Assembly: GCF_022808175.1 (NCBI RefSeq)
Contig: NZ_JALGBX010000005.1
Span: 124,001 to 188,000 of the forward strand
Origin: Streptomyces sp. AP-93
Lineage (GTDB): Bacteria > Actinomycetota > Actinomycetes > Streptomycetales > Streptomycetaceae
Reading direction: 5' to 3'
DNA: 64,000 bases
The notes under the pieces were generated by a model that was given only the letters and a program-made list of their open reading frames with translations, was not told the origin of the DNA and did not search any database. The first letter of the stretch is position 1; every line of letters begins with the position of its first letter. The translations under genes were made by a program, and so were the position numbers. Shown here piece by piece: positions 26,610-34,809 of this stretch.

Positions 26610-27679
26610 CGGGCCGCGGCGCACCGACCGGCCCGGTCCCCGCGGCCAGGATCACCGCCACCGCCACCGCCACCGCCACCGCCACCGCCACCGCCACCGC
26701 CGCCACCGGCCCCGGCGGGGCTGCCACCAGCCCGGCCGACACCGGCCCCGAGGCCCTCACCGGAGGCGACCTCGCCCGCCGGGCCACCGCCGACCCCCTC
26801 TTCCGCCTCGTCGCCTACGCCCTGGAAGCCGCGCACGGCCGGCCCCCGGCCGCCGTCTGGAGCGCCCCGTACACCTTCCACCTGGGCTCCCCGGGCCTCG
26901 TCGCGGCGGCAGGCTGGCCGGTGGCGGCCGCAGCGGCCCCGCGCACCGACGGCCTCGTACGGCTCAGCTCCCTGGCCCACCCCGCGGACGGCTGCGACAT
27001 ACCGCTGACCCTGTCCGGGCCGCCGCCCGCCACCCCGCCGTGGGCCGCCCGCCCGTACGCACTGCTGCGCGCGCTGGCCCGGGCCGGGTACGGCCGGGGC
27101 GGGACCGACCTGCACGTGCAGGGCTCCCTCACCGCCGCCGCCGGGCTGGCCACCGAGGAGGCCGCCGACTGCGCGGTGGCGCTCGCGGTGGCCGACGTCC
27201 ACACGGCGGCGGGCGAGGACCCGGACCGGGTGCGGCTGGCCCGGCTGATGGGGGAGGCGCTGCCGGACGGCGACGACGCCCTGCGTCGGGGCGCGCTCTT
27301 CGCCCGGCCGGGCAGGGCCCTCCTGCTCGGCCACGGCCCGGCCCGGCCGGAGCCCCGGCGGCAACGCCAGCGGTACGTGGTCTTCGACCCCGCCGCGTCG
27401 GGGGCCCGCCTGGTGCTGCTGGCCCTGCGGCCGGACCCCGACGGCACGCAGGACCGTACGGCCGACCTGACCCGGGCCGTCGGGTGCGCCCGCCGGGCCG
27501 GGGCCCTGAGCGCCTGGCCGCCCGGGCAGCAGCCGGGGCGGAGCGTCCTGGTCCTGCTGCCCGAGGCCCGGCTGACGGCGGTGCGGGCGGCGGTCGCGGA
27601 GGACTTCCGCGACCGGGAGCTGCCCGTGCCCCGGTTCCTGAACATCACCGTGGCCGGCGCGGCCCGCCGCGAGGCGTGA
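26606..27679 (+). CDS. GHMP-kinase-like (galactokinase-related) protein
   Basis: A 357-residue protein beginning at a GTG that overlaps the previous stop (GTGA). Residue 65 onward (AAVWSAPYTFHLGSP) parallels the galactokinase start APGRVNLIGEH, and GLATEEAADCAVALAVAD sits where the GHMP phosphate loop (GLSSSAAL) should be. The key loop serines are replaced, so ATP binding is doubtful and a non-catalytic or altered role is possible. A Thr-Ala repeat (8 units) fills residues 17-32. As the last gene of the lipid operon it may phosphorylate a sugar or regulate its supply. Confidence in the family is moderate. Confidence 0.6.
   Translation: MTGRGAPTGPVPAARITATATATATATATATAATGPGGAATSPADTGPEALTGGDLARRATADPLFRLVAYALEAAHGRPPAAVWSAPYTFHLGSPGLVAAAGWPVAAAAAPRTDGLVRLSSLAHPADGCDIPLTLSGPPPATPPWAARPYALLRALARAGYGRGGTDLHVQGSLTAAAGLATEEAADCAVALAVADVHTAAGEDPDRVRLARLMGEALPDGDDALRRGALFARPGRALLLGHGPARPEPRRQRQRYVVFDPAASGARLVLLALRPDPDGTQDRTADLTRAVGCARRAGALSAWPPGQQPGRSVLVLLPEARLTAVRAAVAEDFRDRELPVPRFLNITVAGAARREA
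26654..26701 (+). repeat. Hexanucleotide microsatellite (accgcc)8
   Basis: Eight perfect copies of accgcc lie inside the GHMP-like gene and encode (Thr-Ala)8. The unit is a multiple of three, so gain or loss of copies would change protein length without a frameshift. Confidence 0.95.
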
Positions 27680-27742
27680 CGCCGGATGCCGACGCCGGAT
27701 GCCGACGCCGGATCCCGGCGCCAGGTCCCGGCGCCGGGTCCT
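27678..27742 (+). repeat. Five degenerate 13-bp tandem repeats after the lipid operon
   Basis: Units gacgccggatgcc (27678, 27691), gacgccggatccc (27704), ggcgccaggtccc (27717) and ggcgccgggtcct (27730) follow the last operon gene. The ggcgcc cores are self-complementary and could form hairpins, so the array may help end transcription. Confidence 0.7.
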
Positions 27743-27797
27743 TAGACCGGCCCTTCACCCCGAGCACCACACCACTCATCACGAGGAGGAACCACCC

Positions 27798-29099
27798 ATG
27801 CCACTGAGTCCCCCGACCACACCGAGCGCGAGCGCGCCCGCCCGCGCGAGACAACGGGTCCACCGGTCCGCCCTGCTCGCCGGGATCGGCGCCATCGGCG
27901 CCCTCGGACTGCTGGGCGCCTTCACGATCGCCAACTCCCAGGCAGCCGAAAGCGGTTCCGCGGCTCCCTCGGCCGCGGCCGCACTGCCCGCGTACGACCA
28001 CGTGGTCGTCGTCGTGTACGAGAACAAGCAGTACGGCGAGATCATGGGCAGCGCCAACGCCCCGTACATCAACCAGCTCGCGAACGGCGGCGCGAGCCTC
28101 ACCGCCATGAAGGCGCTGACCCACCCCAGCCAGCCGAACTACTTCAATCTCTTCTCCGGCGCCACCCAGGGCATCACCGGGGACGGCTGCTACACCCCGC
28201 AGTCGATGACCGCGCCCAACCTCGGCCAGGAGCTGATCGCGGCCGGCAGGACCTTCGCGACGTACAACGAGGACCTCCCGAGCGAGGGGTCCACGGCCTG
28301 CACCAACGGCCAGTACGCCCAGAAGCACAACCCGTGGTTCGCCTTCAAGAACGTGCCGCTGAACACCGGCAAGACCTGGGCGCAGTTCCCGCAGAACAAC
28401 TTCGCGGCGCTGCCGAACCTGTCGTTCATCGTCCCCAACCAGTGCAACGACATGCACTCCTGCTCGGTCGGCACGGGCGACACGTGGACGAAGAACAACA
28501 TCGACGCCTACGCGCAGTGGGCGAAGGCCAACAACAGCCTGCTGGTGCTGACCTGGGACGAGGACAACTTCCTGGGCTCCAACCAGATCGCCACCGTCTT
28601 CTACGGGGCGAACGTCAAGACGGGCAAGTACGCCACCCCCTTCAACCACCACCACCTGCTGCGCACCTTCGAGGACCTCTTCGGCACGACGCACGCCGGG
28701 AACGCCGCCAACGTCCAGCCGATCAGCGAGGTGTTCGACTCCACGAACCCCACCCCGACCCCGACCCCCACCCCCACGTCCACCCCGACCCCGACTCCCA
28801 CGCCGACGCCCACTCCCACCCCGACGCCGACCTCGGCCGAGCTGAAGCTGGCCAACCCAGGCCCGCAGAGCTGCAAGTTCAACCAGAACTGCACCATCCA
28901 ACTCACCACCACGGGCGGAAAGCCCCCCGTCCGCTACACCGCCACCGGACTCCCCTGGGGCCTGACCCTCGACGCCGCCACCGGCCGCATCACCGGAAAG
29001 CCCTGGGCCACCGGAACCATCCAGATCACCGCGACGGCCACCGACACCACCCCAGCCACCTCCACCACCACCTTCCCCCTCACCCTCACCTGGTTCTAA
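27798..29099 (+). CDS. Secreted phosphoesterase (acid phosphatase/phospholipase C-like) with Ig-like tail
   Basis: A 433-residue exported enzyme. A basic N-terminus and hydrophobic stretch (ALLAGIGAIGALGLLGAFTI) ending at Ala form the signal. Residues 45-310 match the phosphoesterase family of acid phosphatases: a start of VVVVVYENKQYGEIMG (metal site), LTHPSQPNYFNLFSG, and ending LLVLTWDEDN and FNHHHLLRTFEDLFG. It would hydrolyse phosphomonoesters or diesters outside the cell. A Pro-Thr linker and the 80-residue Ig-like domain, nearly identical to that of the gene at 5862, complete it. The start has AGGAGGA 8 bases upstream. It is not clearly part of the lipid operon because 118 bases with repeats intervene. 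Confidence 0.85.
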   Translation: MPLSPPTTPSASAPARARQRVHRSALLAGIGAIGALGLLGAFTIANSQAAESGSAAPSAAAALPAYDHVVVVVYENKQYGEIMGSANAPYINQLANGGASLTAMKALTHPSQPNYFNLFSGATQGITGDGCYTPQSMTAPNLGQELIAAGRTFATYNEDLPSEGSTACTNGQYAQKHNPWFAFKNVPLNTGKTWAQFPQNNFAALPNLSFIVPNQCNDMHSCSVGTGDTWTKNNIDAYAQWAKANNSLLVLTWDEDNFLGSNQIATVFYGANVKTGKYATPFNHHHLLRTFEDLFGTTHAGNAANVQPISEVFDSTNPTPTPTPTPTSTPTPTPTPTPTPTPTPTSAELKLANPGPQSCKFNQNCTIQLTTTGGKPPVRYTATGLPWGLTLDAATGRITGKPWATGTIQITATATDTTPATSTTTFPLTLTWF

Positions 29100-29111
29100 A
29101 GGAGACACCCG
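28831..29111 (+). repeat. Duplicated Ig-like tail, copy B (pairs with 5850-6130)
   Basis: These 281 bases match the minus strand of 6130-5850 with six substitutions (98% identity). Here the final bases include the aaaggag ribosome site and the first base of the GTG start of the MFS gene at 29111, so this copy looks like the original. Confidence 0.95.
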
Positions 29112-30382
29112 TGTACCTGTCGACCAGCCGTGCGGCGGACATCGCCGCAGACCCTCCGGCTCCGAAGGGCCCCCTGCGGGCCGTCCCCGGCACGGTGCTC
29201 GCGCTCGGCATGGTCAGCCTGGTCACGGATGTCTCAGCCGAGATGGTCACCGCCGTCCTGCCGCTGTACCTGGTGGCCGGACTGGGGATGTCCCCGCTCG
29301 CCTTCGGCGCCCTGGACGGACTCAACCAGGGCGCCACCGCGCTGCTGCGCCTCGTGGGCGGACGGGTCTCGGACCGCACGCAGCGCCGCAAGCTCGTCGC
29401 CGGCACCGGCTACGCGATCTCCGCCGCCTGCAAGGCGGCCCTGCTCGCGGTCACCACCCCCTGGTCGGTGGCGGCGGTGCTCGCAGCCGACCGGACCGGC
29501 AAGGGGCTGCGCACCGCCCCGCGCGATGCGCTGATCTCACTGTCCTGCCCGCCGGGGGAGCAGGGCCGCGCCTTCGGCGTGCACCGCGCGCTGGACACGG
29601 CCGGGGCCCTGCTGGGGCCGCTGGCCGCGTTCGGCGTGCTGTGGGTGGCGGTGGACGGGTACGAGGCCGTCTTCACCGTGAGCTGCTGCCTCGCGGTGCT
29701 GGGCGTCCTGGTGCTGGCCCTGTTCGTACGGGAGAGTCCCGCGCCCGCACCGGCGGCCGGGACGCCTTCGGCCCGCACCCTCCTGCGGATCCCGGGCCTG
29801 CGGCGGCTCTGTCTGACCGCCGCCGCGCTCGGCCTGTTCACCGTCGGGGACGCCTTCCTCTACCTGCTGCTCCAGCGGCGCCTGGACCTGCCGGCCGCCT
29901 GGTTCCCGCTGCTGGCGGTCGGCACCGCGGCCGTGTTCCTGCTGGCCGCCGTGCCCGTGGGCCGGCTCGCCGACCGGCTGGGCCGTCACCGGGTCTTCCT
30001 CGGCGGCCACCTGCTGCTGCTCGGCGCCTGCCTCCTGCTCCTGGCCCCGGTGCCGCCGGGGCCCGCGCTCGTGTGCGGGGTCCTCGGTCTGCTCGGCCTG
30101 TTCTACGCGGCCACCGACGGCGTACTGATGGCCGCGGCCGGGCCGCTGCTGCCGCCCGGGCTGCGCACCACCGGGCTGGCCGTGCTCCAGACGGCGCAGG
30201 CCCTGGCGCGGTTCGCGGGCTCCCTGCTCTTCGGCGCCGCCTGGACGCTGTGGGGACCGGGCCCGGCGCTGGCCGCGGCGGCCGGCGGACTGCTGCTGGC
30301 CCTGACCGTCACGGCTGCCCTGGCTACGTCCGCCTTCGCGGGCCGCGGCCCCGCCCCGGGGGAGGAGTCCCCCGAGGGGTGA
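29111..30382 (+). CDS. MFS transporter
   Basis: A 423-residue major facilitator with about 12 membrane helices. The segment GGRVSDRTQRRKLV between helices 2 and 3 is the classic MFS loop motif, and the N-terminal helix region (LGMVSLVTDVSAEMVTAVLP) is typical of the tetracycline/fosmidomycin-like efflux subfamily. It starts at a GTG 11 bases after the phosphoesterase stop with AAAGGAG, so both are likely on one transcript. Substrate unknown; export of a product of a neighbouring locus is possible. Confidence 0.85.
   Translation: MYLSTSRAADIAADPPAPKGPLRAVPGTVLALGMVSLVTDVSAEMVTAVLPLYLVAGLGMSPLAFGALDGLNQGATALLRLVGGRVSDRTQRRKLVAGTGYAISAACKAALLAVTTPWSVAAVLAADRTGKGLRTAPRDALISLSCPPGEQGRAFGVHRALDTAGALLGPLAAFGVLWVAVDGYEAVFTVSCCLAVLGVLVLALFVRESPAPAPAAGTPSARTLLRIPGLRRLCLTAAALGLFTVGDAFLYLLLQRRLDLPAAWFPLLAVGTAAVFLLAAVPVGRLADRLGRHRVFLGGHLLLLGACLLLLAPVPPGPALVCGVLGLLGLFYAATDGVLMAAAGPLLPPGLRTTGLAVLQTAQALARFAGSLLFGAAWTLWGPGPALAAAAGGLLLALTVTAALATSAFAGRGPAPGEESPEG
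30354..30377. terminator. Terminator between convergent MFS genes
   Basis: ccccggggga (30354-30363) and tcccccgagg (30368-30377) form a 10-bp stem with one mismatch and a 4-base loop, at the end of the plus-strand MFS gene. The convergent MFS gene stops at 30393, only 10 bases beyond the first stop. Confidence 0.55.
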
Positions 30383-30392
30383 GGGCATCGGC

Positions 30393-31685
30393 TCAGGCCG
30401 GTGCTCCGCTCGGCTGCGGCTCCTTCGCGGCCCGCTGCCGCAGGGCGTCCTCGTCGGTGTCCGCGTCGTAGGAGATCAGCTTCGGCAGCAGGGCGGCCAG
30501 CAGCGCCACCGAGGCCACGCAGGCCAGCCCGCCGCTCCAGAAGGCCGAACGGGTCCCGGTCCAGCCGGCCATCGTGCCCGCGCGGACCTGGCCGAGCTGC
30601 GGGCCGACGGTGTACGAGAGCACCTCGATGCCCGCGAGCCGGCCCCGCAGCTCCTCGGGGATCGTCTGGTTCCAGATGGTCGCGCGCCCCAGCCCGCTGA
30701 GCATGTCGCCCGCGCCGGCCACCGCGAGGCACAGCAGCACGAGCCAGATGTTCCCGGACCAGCCCGCGGCCGCGACGGCCAGTCCCCACACCCCCGCCCC
30801 GCACACCACCAGCAGCCCGTGCCGGCGTACCCGCGAGGCCCAGCCGCTGGTCAGCCCCAGCGCCAGCGAGCCCACCGCGCCCGCCGCGTACATCAGCCCC
30901 AGCGCCCATACGGCGTCGAGCTCGTCGGCGAGGAAGGGGAAGATGGCGTTCGGGAAGGCGAAGAACATCGCCGCCATGTCCACGGCGTACGTGCCGAGCA
31001 GCACGGGCCGGCTCCACGCGTACCGGGCCCCCTCGGCGATCCCCCGCAGCGAGGGCCGCTCGGCGTCGCGTGCGGGCGGAGCCGGACGCAGCCGCAGGCA
31101 CAGCAGCACCGATACGAAGAAACCCGCGACGGTGACCGCGTACGCGGGGACGTACCCGGCGTACGCGACGACCAGACCGGCCACCGCGGGACCCGCGATG
31201 GCGCCGAACTGGTAGCGCAGCCCGTTCAGCGCGGCGGCGGCGGTGAGCTGGTCGTGCGGCACGATCCGCGCCATCAGCGAGTCCATGGCCGGCCGCTGCA
31301 GGCCGGTCAGTGCCGATACGCACGCCGCGACCACGTACAGCGGCCACAGCAGGGGACTCGGCAGGGCGGCGTTCACCAGGAGGACCAGGGCGAGCACCCC
31401 GAGCCCGGCCTCGGTCAGCAGGATCATCCGCCGCCGGTCCACGGCATCGGCGAGCGCGCCCCCGTACAGACCGAAGACCACCAGCGGGAGCAGTTCCACC
31501 GCGCCCATCGCACCGACCGCGAGGGGCGAGTCCGTCAGGTGCTTGATCTGGAGCGGCAGCGCGATCATCGCCATGAACGAGCCGAAGTAGGTGACCGTGC
31601 CCTGGTAGAACAGCAGCCGGAAATCGGGGCTGGACCGCAGCGGGCTGAGGTCGGGCAGTACGGAGGCGAAACGGGATCTGCTCAC
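30393..31685 (-). CDS. MFS transporter (enterobactin-exporter/macrolide-efflux-like)
   Basis: A 430-residue major facilitator with about 12 helices. LYGGALADAVDRRRMILLTE is the loop 2-3 motif, and the pattern LQRPAMDSLMARIVPHDQL is characteristic of the MFS_3 (EntS-like) exporters. Start: the GTG at 31685 gives a normal N-terminus (MSRSRFASVLPDLSPLRSSP), though no strong ribosome site precedes it. Its promoter must lie in the 108 bases shared with the divergent prolyl oligopeptidase gene. Substrate unknown. Confidence 0.85.
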   Translation of the reverse strand: MSRSRFASVLPDLSPLRSSPDFRLLFYQGTVTYFGSFMAMIALPLQIKHLTDSPLAVGAMGAVELLPLVVFGLYGGALADAVDRRRMILLTEAGLGVLALVLLVNAALPSPLLWPLYVVAACVSALTGLQRPAMDSLMARIVPHDQLTAAAALNGLRYQFGAIAGPAVAGLVVAYAGYVPAYAVTVAGFFVSVLLCLRLRPAPPARDAERPSLRGIAEGARYAWSRPVLLGTYAVDMAAMFFAFPNAIFPFLADELDAVWALGLMYAAGAVGSLALGLTSGWASRVRRHGLLVVCGAGVWGLAVAAAGWSGNIWLVLLCLAVAGAGDMLSGLGRATIWNQTIPEELRGRLAGIEVLSYTVGPQLGQVRAGTMAGWTGTRSAFWSGGLACVASVALLAALLPKLISYDADTDEDALRQRAAKEPQPSGAPA

Positions 31686-31793
31686 GAAGGGCCATCGTCG
31701 GCGCCGCCCCGTCCCCGGGCAACTGGTTTTCGGTCGTGGACGGGGCCGGTCCGCGCGATTCGCGGCCGCCGTCCGATCCTGCACAATCGGCGG

Positions 31794-33833
31794 ATGAGCG
31801 ATGAAGACCCCTACCTCTGGCTGGAAGACGTCACCGGCGAGGCCGCCCTGTCCTGGGTGCGCGAGCGCAACGAAGAAACGGTGTCCGCGCTGGCCTCGGA
31901 CCCCGGGTTCAAGGTGCTGGAGTCGGAGGTCCGCGAGGTCCTCGACGACGACGGCAGGATCCCGTACACACGCCGGCGGGGACGCCACCTCTACAACTTC
32001 CGGCAGGACGCCGACCACGTCCGCGGTCTGTGGCGGCGCACCACCCTGGAGGAGTACCGCAAGGAGCGACCCGACTGGGAGCCGGTCCTGGACCTGGACG
32101 CGCTCGCCGAGGCCGAAGGGGAGAAATGGGCCTGGGCGGGCAGCGCCGTCCTGGCCCCCGATCACCGCCACGCCCTGGTCATGCTGTCCAGGGACGGGGC
32201 GGACGCCTGTGTGGTGCGCGAGTTCGACCTCGTGGAGCGGGAGTTCGTCGCGGGCGGCTTCGAGGTCGCCGAGGCCAAGACCCGGATCGGCTGGATCGAC
32301 CGGGACCTGGTCTGGATCGGCACGGACTTCGGCCCCGGCTCGATGTCCTCGTCCGGCTACCCCCTCCAGGTGCGCCGGTGGCGGCGCGGTACCCCCCTCG
32401 CGGAGGCGGAGACGGTCTACGAGGGCCGGCCGACGGACCTGTCCGCTTCCGCCTGGCACGATGACACGCCCGGTTTTGCACGGGACTTCGTCCACCGGCA
32501 GATCGACTTCTGGAACGGGGAACTGCTCCTCCTCCCCGGGGACGGAACCCCGGATCCGGCCGACCCCGAGAAGGTCGAGGTCCCGGACGACGCCAGCGCC
32601 TCCGTCCATCGCGAGTGGCTGATCGTCGCGCCGAAGTCGCCGTGGCTCGGCCACGTCGCGGGCAGCCTGCTCGCCTTCGACTTCGAAGCCTTCCGGGCGG
32701 GGGAGCGGGAGGCGGCGGTGCTCTTCACCCCGGACGAGCACACCGCCCTCGCGGGCTGGAGCTGGACCCGCCACCACCTGATCCTCACCACCAGCGCCGA
32801 CGTCTCCTCCCGGCTGGAGATCCTGACCCCCGGGCCGGGCCCCGACGGGTGGAGCCGCACCCCCCTCTCCGGCGTACCGCCGCTGTCCACGGCTTCCGTG
32901 GTCGGCACCGACCCGGACGTGAGCGACGAGTTCTTCCTGAACGTCTCGGGCCACCTCCAGCCGTCCACCCTCTACCGGGGCACGGCCCCGGCCGGCGCCG
33001 AGGAGACCGTCAAGCAGGGCCCGGCCCTCTTCGACACCGCCGGCCTCGCGGTCCGCCAGTACTTCGCGCGTTCCGCGGACGGCACGAGGGTCCCGTACTT
33101 CGTCGTCGGACCCGAGGACCGCACCGGCCCCGGGCCCACCCTGCTCTACGGCTACGGCGGCTTCGAGGTCTCCATGGTCCCGGGCTACAGCGCCGTCACC
33201 GGCCGCGCCTGGCTCGCACGCGGCGGCACCTACGTGGTCGCGGGCATCCGGGGCGGGCACGAGTACGGGCCCCAGTGGCACAAGGCCGCGCTCGGAGCGA
33301 ACCGGGTCCGGGCCTACGAGGACTTCGCCGCCGTGGCCCGGGACCTCATCGCCCGGGACGTCACCACCCCCGCCCAGCTCGGCATCGAAGGCGGCAGCAA
33401 CGGCGGGCTGCTCATGGGCGCGATGCTCACCCGCGACCCCGAACTGTTCGGCGCGGTCGTCGCCCACGTGCCGCTGCTGGACATGCTCCGCTTCCACAAG
33501 CTGCTCGCCGGAGCGAGCTGGATCGCCGAGTACGGGGACCCCGACAGCCCGGCCGACCGGCCCCACCTGGAGCGGATCTCCCCGTACCACCAGGTCCGGA
33601 CCGACGGGCCCCCGTACCCCCCGCTGCTCCTGCTGACCTCGACCCGCGACGACCGCGTCCACCCCGGGCACGCCCGCAAGATGGCAGCCCGGCTGCGGGA
33701 GTCGGGGCACCCCGTCCTCTTCCACGAGCACCTCGGCGGCGGCCACGCGGGCGCCACCGACCACGGACAGACCGCCTTCAACGAGGCGCTGGTCCACACC
33801 TTCCTGTGGGAGCGGCTGACCCCGCCGAGGTGA
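31794..33833 (+). CDS. Prolyl oligopeptidase family serine peptidase (S9A)
   Basis: A 679-residue cytoplasmic peptidase of normal length for S9A, starting DPYLWLEDVTGEAALSWVRE, the conserved N-terminus. The central part is a seven-bladed propeller that gates access; the C-terminal alpha/beta-hydrolase domain has Ser535 in EGGSNGG, Asp in STRDDRVHP (about 619-620) and His651 in GGGHAG. It cleaves small proline-containing peptides after Pro. No signal peptide is present. The ATG at 31794 is chosen because the product then starts with the family N-terminus. No partner gene is evident. Confidence 0.92.
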   Translation: MSDEDPYLWLEDVTGEAALSWVRERNEETVSALASDPGFKVLESEVREVLDDDGRIPYTRRRGRHLYNFRQDADHVRGLWRRTTLEEYRKERPDWEPVLDLDALAEAEGEKWAWAGSAVLAPDHRHALVMLSRDGADACVVREFDLVEREFVAGGFEVAEAKTRIGWIDRDLVWIGTDFGPGSMSSSGYPLQVRRWRRGTPLAEAETVYEGRPTDLSASAWHDDTPGFARDFVHRQIDFWNGELLLLPGDGTPDPADPEKVEVPDDASASVHREWLIVAPKSPWLGHVAGSLLAFDFEAFRAGEREAAVLFTPDEHTALAGWSWTRHHLILTTSADVSSRLEILTPGPGPDGWSRTPLSGVPPLSTASVVGTDPDVSDEFFLNVSGHLQPSTLYRGTAPAGAEETVKQGPALFDTAGLAVRQYFARSADGTRVPYFVVGPEDRTGPGPTLLYGYGGFEVSMVPGYSAVTGRAWLARGGTYVVAGIRGGHEYGPQWHKAALGANRVRAYEDFAAVARDLIARDVTTPAQLGIEGGSNGGLLMGAMLTRDPELFGAVVAHVPLLDMLRFHKLLAGASWIAEYGDPDSPADRPHLERISPYHQVRTDGPPYPPLLLLTSTRDDRVHPGHARKMAARLRESGHPVLFHEHLGGGHAGATDHGQTAFNEALVHTFLWERLTPPR

Positions 33834-33869
33834 GCGTGCGGGGCTCCGGCCCGGTGGAGGGATGGTTTC

Positions 33870-33912
33870 ACGCGGCCCGGGATCAGGTACGGAACCTGAT
33901 CCCGGGCCGCGT
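33870..33912. terminator. Perfect 19-bp stem terminator between convergent genes
   Basis: Arms 33870-33888 and 33894-33912 are exact reverse complements (core gcggcccgggatcaggt) with a 5-base loop acgga. It lies between the ends of the prolyl oligopeptidase gene (plus) and the TetR gene (minus), so it can stop transcription from both sides. Confidence 0.85.
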
Positions 33913-33984
33913 CGCGTTCGCCGGAGGACCACCGCGTCCGGCGGAAGCGACGGCCGCGTTCCCCCGGCCGGTCCGTGACCCGGG

Positions 33985-34680
33985 TCAGGCCCCTCGGAGG
34001 GACGCCACCCGGTTCTCGATCGCGGTGATCAGTGCTTCGACCCGGGCCTGGAAGATCTGCTCGTCCGTCACCTCGGCCAGTTCGCCGCTCAGCCGGGTGA
34101 TGTGGGGGAATCCCGCGGGGTCGACCAGCCGGTACTCGCGGCTCCACGAGGACTCGTCGGCGGCGCGGACGTCCGGGTCGAAGAGCAGGTAGGCGGCGCG
34201 CTGGCCGACGTAGGCGAGGAGGGAGTCGCCGACCATCCGGTAGTGGACGGCCGCCTCGACCCCCTCGAGCCCGGCCTCCGTGACCGCGCCGAGGATCAGC
34301 TCGACGACACGGAACTCGTTGGTCCTGCGGGTGGTCCGGCTGGCCATGGTCGATCCGACCACCGGGTACCTGAGGGCGACTTCGAGGGAGCCGTCGGCGA
34401 GCGCGCGCAGCCGGTCCTTCCAGTCGAGTCCCGCGGGGATGCTGTCGAGCACCTCGCCGAGCGTGCGGTCGGCGACGGACAGCAGCAGGTCGTCCTTGTC
34501 GCGGAAGTGCCGGTAGATCGCGGTCGGGTCGGCGCCGAGCTCCTCGCCGAGGCGCCGGACGGTGAAGGCGTCCTCGCTGCCGCGGGCCGCGATGCGCAGG
34601 CTCGCTTCGATGATCGCGTCGGGTGTGAGCTGGCTGCCCGCGCGCTTGGACCGGGCGGGTGTGTCGGATGACTTCGGCAT
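33985..34680 (-). CDS. TetR-family repressor
   Basis: A 231-residue TetR regulator. The HTH is in residues 20-65: AIIEASLRIAARG, FTVRRLGEELGADPTAIYRH and FRDKDDLLL. The C-terminal domain is a ligand pocket of the TetR_C type. The gene is divergent from an amidohydrolase-ABC importer operon, and a 33-bp palindrome overlapping that operon's -35 box lies in the shared 129-base spacer. It most likely represses the operon, and probably itself, until the imported compound or its product binds. Confidence 0.9.
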   Translation of the reverse strand: MPKSSDTPARSKRAGSQLTPDAIIEASLRIAARGSEDAFTVRRLGEELGADPTAIYRHFRDKDDLLLSVADRTLGEVLDSIPAGLDWKDRLRALADGSLEVALRYPVVGSTMASRTTRRTNEFRVVELILGAVTEAGLEGVEAAVHYRMVGDSLLAYVGQRAAYLLFDPDVRAADESSWSREYRLVDPAGFPHITRLSGELAEVTDEQIFQARVEALITAIENRVASLRGA

Positions 34681-34712
34681 GGTGGGGCCAGTGTAACGAT
34701 GTGGAACAGAGC

Positions 34713-34745
34713 GAGCGCAACACCGTTGACAACACTGTTGCGCTC
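34713..34745. promoter_or_regulatory. 33-bp near-perfect palindrome, candidate TetR operator
   Basis: Arms gagcgcaaca (34713-34722) and tgttgcgctc (34736-34745) are perfect reverse complements, with inner arms gttg and caac around a central A. Only two base pairs per side do not match. It covers the -35 box of the amidohydrolase promoter and stands 33 bases before the TetR start, ideal for repression of both genes. Confidence 0.8.
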
Positions 34746-34754
34746 CCGTTCACT
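34726..34754 (+). promoter_or_regulatory. Promoter of the amidohydrolase operon
   Basis: TTGACA at 34726-34731 is a perfect -35. The spacer is 17 bases and the -10 would be ttcact (34749-34754), a weak match. The -35 lies in the centre of the palindrome. Confidence 0.5.
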
Positions 34755-34809
34755 CCTCCTCAACGAACCAGCCGTGCGGGGCTCACCCGCCGAGCCGAAG
34801 GATGCGTCG

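Noticed and set aside
27798..30382. Phosphoesterase and MFS as tailoring or export genes of the lipid operon
   Set aside because: A 118-base spacer with repeats separates them and the phosphoesterase is secreted with a surface domain. Association is possible but not supported.
30103..31722. Alternative long frames over the MFS genes and prolyl oligopeptidase
   Set aside because: They are Arg/Gly-rich shadows; the true frames carry the membrane helices and catalytic motifs.
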